In this document: positions 13,901 through 22,900 of the stretch, one piece after another
Layout of the letters: each line of letters opens with the position of its first letter
Position numbering within the stretch: position 1 is the stretch's first letter
Translations under genes and position numbers: made by a program
Source of the DNA: Scolanthus callimorphus
Taxonomy: Eukaryota > Cnidaria > Anthozoa > Actiniaria > Edwardsiidae
Assembly (NCBI GenBank): GCA_033964015.1
Contig: CM066913.1
Span: 20,669,854 to 20,733,853 of the forward strand
Reading direction: 5' to 3'
DNA: 64,000 nucleotides
The notes under the pieces: model-generated
What the model was told of the DNA's origin: nothing
What the model saw: only the letters and a program-made list of their open reading frames with translations
Databases searched by the model: none

Positions 13901-16900
13901 TTGTATGGAGAATTCCTCGGTCCCCTCCAAAAAAAAATAAAAAATAAGTACCCTATGGGTACATGGGTGCAAGTAGGAGTTCATGTAGGAGCCAGTGTCC
14001 TTCCATTCTTACACGTAGTTATAATCATCACATCTGTCCGTTTATAGTATGAGGGCCCAGTGACGACCATCAAGGCACGCCCTACCTCAGGCGAGGCCGT
14101 ACCCATCCGAGTACGGGATGACTTGGAGAAGGACATCCCCATCCCGACCGAGAACCTACACAGCTCTGCAGACGATGGGGCGGTGGCGGCGTCCATATTG
14201 TCGAGGGAGGAGGGGCATCCAGCCACCGCAGAAGAACGGATCAGTAAGTGTCACGTTATCAGCTCGTGAATGGTCACTTTAGAAGTCAAGACTCTTAGAC
14301 TTCGAGACGTTTAGGACTCACCATAGGACTTTCCCTTGGTGGGATCCCATGTGCGCTTGTGTCTTATTGTTGTGGTCTTTTTCCACAGGGATCCTAAAGC
14401 AGAAGTACCCGGATGTAACGGGCGAGTACCTGATAGCGAGTCTTACCAAGGGCGGATCAGGGCTGGGTAGGTAACCAGTTATATCAGGTTTTACTAGTTA
14501 TGTCAAATGTACAAAACACTTCGTCCTGGCAAGCCGTATCTGATGTGTCTGTGGTTATGCCGTACAAGATGTGGATTTCCTGTTATCGACGTTAAAATGG
14601 GAAGGGAAATTCCAGACAATTCATGGGCGGAACAGAAATGTTAACAAACGAGTACAAGAAGTTCAGCGATACGCCGTCGTTCCCGCTGTTCCCGTCGTAG
14701 GAGCTTAGTATATGTAATCACATTAGGGGGCCGAGTACAATTTGAGATTAATTCAGTGTTTTCAATTTTTTCCCAAAATTGCCCGAGCCGTCTGTGGCGA
14801 GGGTAATTTAGAAAAAAACTTGAAAGCACAAGTGAAATTAATCCCAAATTTTACGAGGAACCCATGCGATTACATGTTTATGATATAAAATTCAGCGGAC
14901 GTGTGACTGCAAAGCCAAAAAGATCGAAGAAACACTGTCAATCAAATTGAACCAATCTGAAGGCATTTTTATTCGTTCATTCATCAGAATTTGACCATTG
15001 TTGACAGCTTTGAAAAAATTCCAACGGCCTCACACGTGAACTTCCAGAATGGAAATGAAAAAAGAAACATTCCAGCGTTCAATCGCAGCCAAGTAATTTT
15101 GCCCTCGTTTAAGAAAAAAATGCCCTCGCTCTTAGCCAATCAGCATTGAGTAATTTTGCCCTGTATATTATAAATCTCCCTAACATCTCACTCTGATGCA
15201 TAGCATGCCGAGGCGCGATGCCGATGTGATATATGGCTAATTGCGTGCGTGCCCTTATTATGAAACAATCCTCGAGATTACAAAAAGTGAGGTGATTTCC
15301 TGGTACAACTGTCGCGGCCTGTTTTCTCTCTTTAGGGCTGAGTATTGCCGGAGGTAAGGGTGCCGCAATCAACCGTATCTTCATAGTAGACGTGAAGCCT
15401 GGCGGACCCGCGGAACAGGACGGACGAGTAAAACAGGCTGACGAGATCCTGGAGGTCAATGGGGTCCCTGTGCGTGGCATGTCCCATTACCAGGCCTCCG
15501 CGGTGCTAAAGAACACAGGCTCTGACGTGGAGTTGGCGCTTGGGCGGTCACGTGAGGCGGCGGAATACCTCAACAGGACTAAACAACAGGCGAGCAGCGG
15601 GTCCATGGAGCCTGAGGCTAAGCCAATCAACATGGAACCGGTGGAGGTAGCACCCGAGGTGACAGTAGCAGCGATCAGTCCTCGCCGTAGCCCTCCCCCA
15701 GTAGCACCCAAACCACCGCGTGCCTCCCCCAGTCCTCGCCCTCAGACTACCTCCCCTGTCACGGTGTCGCCGACTCTGTTGGCGGAGTTATCTGGAGGCC
15801 AACAAGTGGAGTATATCGACTTTGTCAAGGTACAACCCGCAGCTATCGCTAGGTCTTGTGTTTACGCTAGAAGCTCTCTTGGGTTTTGCTGTAGAAAGTA
15901 ATACACGTAGACAAGTTTCAGTTCCAGCACTTCTCAATTCTTACGCGCGCGTTGATTGGCTAAAAACGAGTGAGATTTCACGTGGAATTCAATGATTAAA
16001 ACCTGAATTCGACCAAACACAGGTTACCCGCGCGCAAAGAAATTTCAAAGCTCGAATCATTTCACTAAAGTAATTTCAAATTTTTGCTGTGGGATTCAAG
16101 AAAAATTCATCATTCGACTTGTGTATTCCACTTCGCGTCTCGTGCAGGGTTCTTACGGCTCCTGGAAAACCTGGAAAATGCTTGAATTTGAAAATTATAA
16201 ATTCCAGAGCTGGAAAGTCCTGGAATCTTTATTGAACTCCTGGAAAGTCCTGGAAATCGATCAGAATAAAAACACCCGTGAATATAAAATCGGCGGATAT
16301 GTTATGTTGGCAGCAAATGAGCATTCATTTTCTTACACTCAACATGGCCAATACTCACGCCATGTACATGTTTGCGCGTTATTTGAATGGTTCACGTGAA
16401 AGGAAAAAGTCCTGGAAAATGTTCGAAAAAATCCTGCAAAAGTACTGGAAATCACTGAATTTTTGTCTTTACAAAAGCGTACAAACCCTGTGACGTGCGA
16501 TATTGTTTTTGTTTTGCGTGAAATTTACCGTGGAATTCATTCGTCATGTGATTCACGGTTTCATTCACGTGATTTCTGTATAAACCCCCATCTCTTTGAT
16601 CTCTTCTTCACTTCGGATATGATTCATGTCATCATTCCGAAATTCTACCATGCTGAACCTGTTCATAAATGTGTTGATTTCTCTTGCAGGGCCAACTGGG
16701 CTTGGGTTCGCTGTGGTGGAAGGTCCCGGATTTAGGGAGGGAGAGACGGGCATCTATGTGAAGAGCGTCACCGAGGGAGGCTCGGCCGCTAAGGTAGGGA
16801 AAAGGCCCTTGACTTGCGCACTGAGTGCGCGCTTACAATGTTGATCTGGGAATTTTCAAAAGGAAGTCTACTTTTCGGAAAAATCAACTCTTGTCTCTGG

Positions 16901-19900
16901 CGTGAGCGTTATTAAAAGAAACATTTTTATTGTGTATTAGTATGACCGTTTTGACGAGCAAAAGTGAAAACGGATTAAAAGATGCGGTTTCGAATGAACC
17001 TGGCGCAGACGGGCGCAGCTTTATAGCTTTACCGGGCAAAACGACCTTCCCGAAGGAACTTTAAATTGTTAGGGTTTCGCTCACCAAGTGAATTTAGTGC
17101 CCAGCACACATTCATTGATTGCTTTGCCAACTGCACGTGATAAACAAATAAAATTATTCCTAGCCTGCTTAGCAAGCAGAAGGAAAGGAGGAGGAACTGA
17201 CGTTCCCTCGTCACTGTTCCATTATATGTGTATTGTTTATGTGGGAAATAAACTGATAAACTTGTGACTTATATTTGTTTCTTCTCAGGATGGTCGGCTT
17301 CGCAAAGGTGATCTCTTGATCGCCGTCGATGATCAAGCTATCGTGGGCCTATCTCATGCCGAGGTATATAAGCGACATAAGAATATGATGATACAGTATT
17401 TACTTTTAACTACAGTAGTTCAAATAGTATTTCATACATAGTGCCTGTCTTCTTGCTTCTTGCTGTTCTATTATTCAAATATGGCTAACATATTTTTGTT
17501 GTCTCACAGGCTGTCCGAATCCTCAAGAAAACCCAAGGCCGCGTGTCGCTGGTTATCGCGAGAAGGCAGCCCCAGCCGGTACCCCAGCCTGTACCCCAGC
17601 CGTCTCCCCCTCCCCCAGTGGTAGCTCCCCCAGTGGTAGCTCCCCCAGTGGTAGCGCCCCCAGTGGTGGCCATAACAGCTCAGGCATCACCACCCTCCCC
17701 TCGAGCGTCACCTAGGGCCTCACCCAGAGCTTCCCCTCGCGGTTCTCCTCGTATCTCCCCACGAGTGGAGGCGGAAGTCAAGAGGGACACTTCCCTTTGG
17801 CCAGGGAACCACCTTCGGGTATGTGACCATCCATGACGTTTAAATAATGATCACTTTCCCTGTCAAACAGCGAATTTCCTTGTAACCATGGCCGTTACTA
17901 AAAGCATATTACTAAAAGCTACTGTACAGAGTTCGTATCGGTTCTTATCAATTTCATTACATGCGTTTACATGAGGCCGGTCTGAAAAAAGTCCTGACCG
18001 GCACGAATTCATTCCTTTTGCTGACCCGATACGAACGACTAACTTTCGGTATGAAACCGGTATGAACTCAGATCGCTCTTGGCAAAGCAAGTGACCTTAT
18101 GAAACAGTGACGCATGAAACTTACTACACTTAGGCACAGCGCGAACGTCCAACTTCTTCTGTCGAACCTTTCCTTTCTCAAAGGATGCCGCTTCATTAGA
18201 CTTTATGATAGAAAACTTTCTATTGTCTTGGGTTGGAACGGCGCGACTCTGGCACGACGTTTTCCGTAGGCCTTAGTATCCAAGAAAGGGTGGAGAACCC
18301 TCCACTGTATTAATGTCATCGGTGACAAATAACAAGCGCACGCCTGTCCACCCTATGACACAGGAAACCCACGTTGTACGCAGAAAAACAACGCGCTCGC
18401 GCCCAACCCACGCAATCCAGAAGACAATCATTCTTTATTTAGAAAACAAAAAGGGAGCCTGTAAGCAAGGTACAAATAAATGTGTTTTCTCGTGCCATAT
18501 TGACGCCAGAGTAGAATGTTTTTGCCATTTGACAATAGGAAACGAAGAATGGCAAATCCTTCGTCTGTGCGTCTCATACTGTGATCAACCTCGCGTGATT
18601 TTGTTTCAGTTCAAGTCGATCTGACGCCCCCATCCTCGGTACAACTGCCCAACCCGCGAAGCACGCCGGTCATACCCGGCCAAGAGTGTTTGATAGAGAT
18701 TCCCAAAGGGACTACCGGACTTGGGCTTAGTATAGTTGGTGGAGCAGATACTTTACTGGTAAGGATACAAGATACGAACATTCCCCGGGTTCGACCAGGT
18801 TTGAGAGACTGCTAGAGGTATGGATGCCCAGTAGTTCAGGAGAAAGATGATGGACAGAACAAACTTTCAGTGCCTACTGGAAACAGAGAGGGGATGATGA
18901 TGATGATGATGATGATGACCAGCGTTGGAAAAAAAGTTTTCCCTGGATTGGCGAGAATACAGCTTTGCCAAATTGCAATTTTTCTTTTCGTTTTCACGAA
19001 GGCCCCAAGAAATCAGTATCCAATATATAGGGCTATCGGTGGTAACCATGGTAACACAGTGCCGTGGTTGCGGTAACCATGGTAACTAATATAGTTGTCT
19101 ATGTGTTTTCCAGGGCGCTATTGTCATCCACGAGGTGTACGAAGACGGTGCGGCAGCGAAGGATGGCAGGCTCTGGGCGGGAGACCAGATACTCGAGGTA
19201 AACTGGGCCCATTTAGCCAGACGCGAAGCTACCTGTGTTAAAACATGTCGACACAGTAATGCAACAATCCATCCTTGCAATCAATAGTATTGAAGAAAAA
19301 AGTATTTAAAAATTGCACACAACTTCCACGTTCTGCAGTGATGTCTGATGTTGAATTTCTTCTTGGAGATGAAATTTCAGAACCCCTTGTCTTTATTGTT
19401 CACTTTCCTATCTGCCAAACGTTCTCATGTAAACCACAATCAAACCCGTGCAATTTTGGCAAGAAAATATTTGTTTGGTAGGGAGGAGGTAACGGCAGGC
19501 AAGTGCGCAAACGTTGTGCATTTGGTTGCAGGTAGTCGAATATTAATTACGGGACATAAAATATTTATACTTTCTTCTTCATGGCGTATTCCTTTGTAAG
19601 TATAACCCCTGTATGCTGTGCTCATCAGGTGAATAGCGTGGATCTTCACGATGCTACACACGACATGGCCATCAGCGCTCTACGCCAAACTCCTGCCATA
19701 GTCAGACTCAAGGTCCTGAGAGACGAGTCTCAGTACAAGGACGAAGGTACGAGATCATATATGATTGACTTATCGGGGACAAAGAGGGCGGAGTGAGGGA
19801 TGCAGGTTTTTGGGGGGTGATAGAGTTGTGGGACCTGCACTGAGGATGCGTCCCTCCTGTTCTGTAGTGTAGTGCGTCATTCTTGTACCGAGAGCTCCCC

Positions 19901-22900
19901 GCTCGTTTGCTCGCAGGGGATGCTCTGGGGACATCCATTTGAGGGCCTTCGCTGATTGGCTGATTTTGAACGTTGAAGCATGCGCTGAAAGTTGTTTCCC
20001 CCAACGGCTCTGTATCAAATCTCGCGCATGCGTCAATGGCTGTCACCAGAGCCTCGAGGTTATGAGCCGGGGAGCTCTGGGTTCGAGAATGGTAGTGTAT
20101 GTGAGAGACAGGAGCTACGGTTTAACGTCCTTATCCGAGAAGACGCGAATGTCTAACAATTGCAAATGTTTGAGAAATGCAGCACCTCAATTATTTAGAA
20201 AAAGACCCTGAGTGTTGGTCCGGCCAAGGTTAAACTCCGAGACCTCACGCACGACATACCGGCGCTCTACCTGCTGGGCTACCCTGGAGACGAGTAATAT
20301 ACAGGTCAAGATAATGTGAAGTCATGCATGGTCACAGAAAACATCAAAAGTGTAACCAGATAAGCGAGTCAAAACGAAGAAATCAGTCTAAAAATACACC
20401 TCTTTGTCTCTATTTGTCTCTTTCAGACGCATTTGAGTTGATAACGGTTGACCTGAACAAGGTTCCCGGTCAAGGCCTGGGTCTGAGTATTGTAGGCAGA
20501 AGGTAAGGACCATAACGCGGGAAAATTGTCTTCCGCAAATCCCCAATACGTCCTTACCTGGAAATTTGGTCCTTGAAAACCTGGAAAGTCATAGATTTTA
20601 GAAATGCCCTTTTCCAGGCCTGGAAAGTCATTTTTTTACAAAACCTATCAAAGTCATTAAAAGTCATGGAAATATTTTCCTGAAGAAAGAATTTGCAAGG
20701 TGTTGAGTATCTATATTGTTAGATAAAAATAAAGGAACCCGAATAAAAACTATCAATGTGCTATCTTTGAAATAAAGGATACTCTTAATGCGCAAAAATC
20801 CGCATTTTTCAATATGAAAGGTCATTAAATTTTTTTCAAACGTCCTTGAAAAAGTCCTTGAAAGTCCTGCAAATTTGAAAGCCAGAAATCGTGGGAACCC
20901 TATTGTACTTACCATATTTGGACACCTAGGACTAACGCAAATTCACAAAGAGTGGTGGGGATTTCGATACGGAATATGATCGAGATCATTTAAGATCATG
21001 TTTTGCTCACTGGAATGCTATTTTTCTTCTCAGAAACGACACCGGCGTCTTTGTTTCAGATGTGGTGAGTAACAGATTCTGTCCGATTGTCTTTGGTTTG
21101 GTTTGTTTCTTCGCTTCTTTTATCATTCATCTCTGTTTTTTATCCTTACCTTTGTCTTTGGTGTGTTGTTATTTGCTCGTTTCTCTCTCATCTCTGTTTC
21201 TTATATTTATCTTTGTCTTTCGTGTGTTGTTATTTGCTCGTTTCTCTCTCGTCTCTGTTTCTTATATTTATCTTTGTCTTTGGTGTGTTGTTATTTGCTC
21301 GTTTCTCTCTCGTCTCTGTTTCTTATCTTTGTCTTTGTCTTTCGTGTGTTGTTATTTGCTCGTTTGCTCTCTCATCTGTTTTCTTATTCTTTGTCTTCGA
21401 TTTGTTTTTGCTTATTTGCTCGTTTGAACTTTGTTTTTGAACTTTGTTTTTTTTTTTGCTTGTGTGATCACTCATCTTTTTTATTTTTGCCTTGGGTTTT
21501 TGTTTCTTGGTTTGATGATCCATTTATTTGTTTGTTTGCTCCTCTCACTGTTTGTTTGTATATTTGTTCAGTTTATTGTGTGTCCATCTGTCTTTTCGTT
21601 CATTGTTGATTGACTTGTTGTACTCTATTTCTTACCGTGTATCAGGTTCGAGGTGGAGTAGCCGAGAGGGATGGCCGGCTCATCCCAGGTGATCAGATCC
21701 TGTCGGTCAATGGCGAGGACCTTAGGAACGCTACACAAGACGTGGCCGCTAGCGTACTCAAGGTACGTTACCCTTCATCGGCTATTGAGAACAAGACATA
21801 ACACCAACAGCAACCGAACTCAAAGAAAAGTCACATGAGAATATCCGTGGGTACACTAGACCTTGGCCAAGGTCTCCCGTGGTTGAAATGGAGTCAATGA
21901 GTTCACTCTGGGGGCCGGCGGAAGAACCTGTGTATAGATTTTACAAGTTGCGCAAAAAAGCATTTTATGTGAAAGGTTTACGAATATTTCTTTTCACCAA
22001 CACAACGGTAACGCCGTCATCTGGCTGCAAAAACGTACCAAGCCTCGTTTTTATGTCCAGTGTGTGTAAGGAGTATTGACTAGTAGTGCAACAATGCAAA
22101 TGTACCTCTTGGGCCCCGGTGAAATATGTTCATTGTACAGTATATCTACTATAACCTGTTACATTTTATTTCTATTCAGCGGACAACAGGTCGAGTTACT
22201 CTACAAATTTCTCGGCTCAAACCAGGAAACAGCTCTCGACCTTCCTCACTCAGTAGCTTACCGAACCTCCAGTTAGGGACGGAGTCTACCAATAGCATGG
22301 ACAACGCCGTGCCACACATAACCACTTATGGTGAGTACCTTATCGCGTGATATTCACTTTGACAAATTTGAGGTGACGTGAGGAGAGGTGAGGTGAGGTG
22401 CGGTGAGGCGGAGCGAGGTGATGAATGCATGTTGAAATAAATAATGGAATCAATATTGCAATAATTAATACAATAGGCAGGTGCGTCGTGACCTCACAAA
22501 ATCCACAACTTCGCATGCGTGCAAGCTAGCGAAAATTCCCAAAATTATTAGAATTACCAAGTTTAAGGGCGATAGGTTCAAAGAGAGCGAAGATATACCT
22601 CTGTTCATATTCTGGTGTTTGCAAAAGCTTGCCAACCATTGTAAAAATATGTTTTGCTTACTATATATGTTAGAAGGAATAGTCCGCCGTTAATTAACGG
22701 CGAGATATTTTGTTTACTATATATGTTAGAAGGAAAAGTCCGCCGTTAATTTACGGCGAGATATTTTGTTTACTATATGTGATAGAACGGATAGTCCGCC
22801 GTTAATTAACGGCGAGATAGGACTAACTAGTAACTGTATTGGACTTATTTGATAATGTGCTATCGTGTTTACCAGCCGGACGGCGAGCCCAAGAGAGGAG

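Noticed and set aside
15820..15860. A 10-base micro-exon (cut at GCAG/CTATCG) that would fix the phase after 15829
   Set aside because: It would require a 13-base intron, which is not realistic. A missing homopolymer base explains the mismatch better.
21062..21613. Overlapping + strand frames rich in Phe, Leu and Cys that look like membrane proteins
   Set aside because: They are translations of the pyrimidine-rich tandem repeat in several frames at once.
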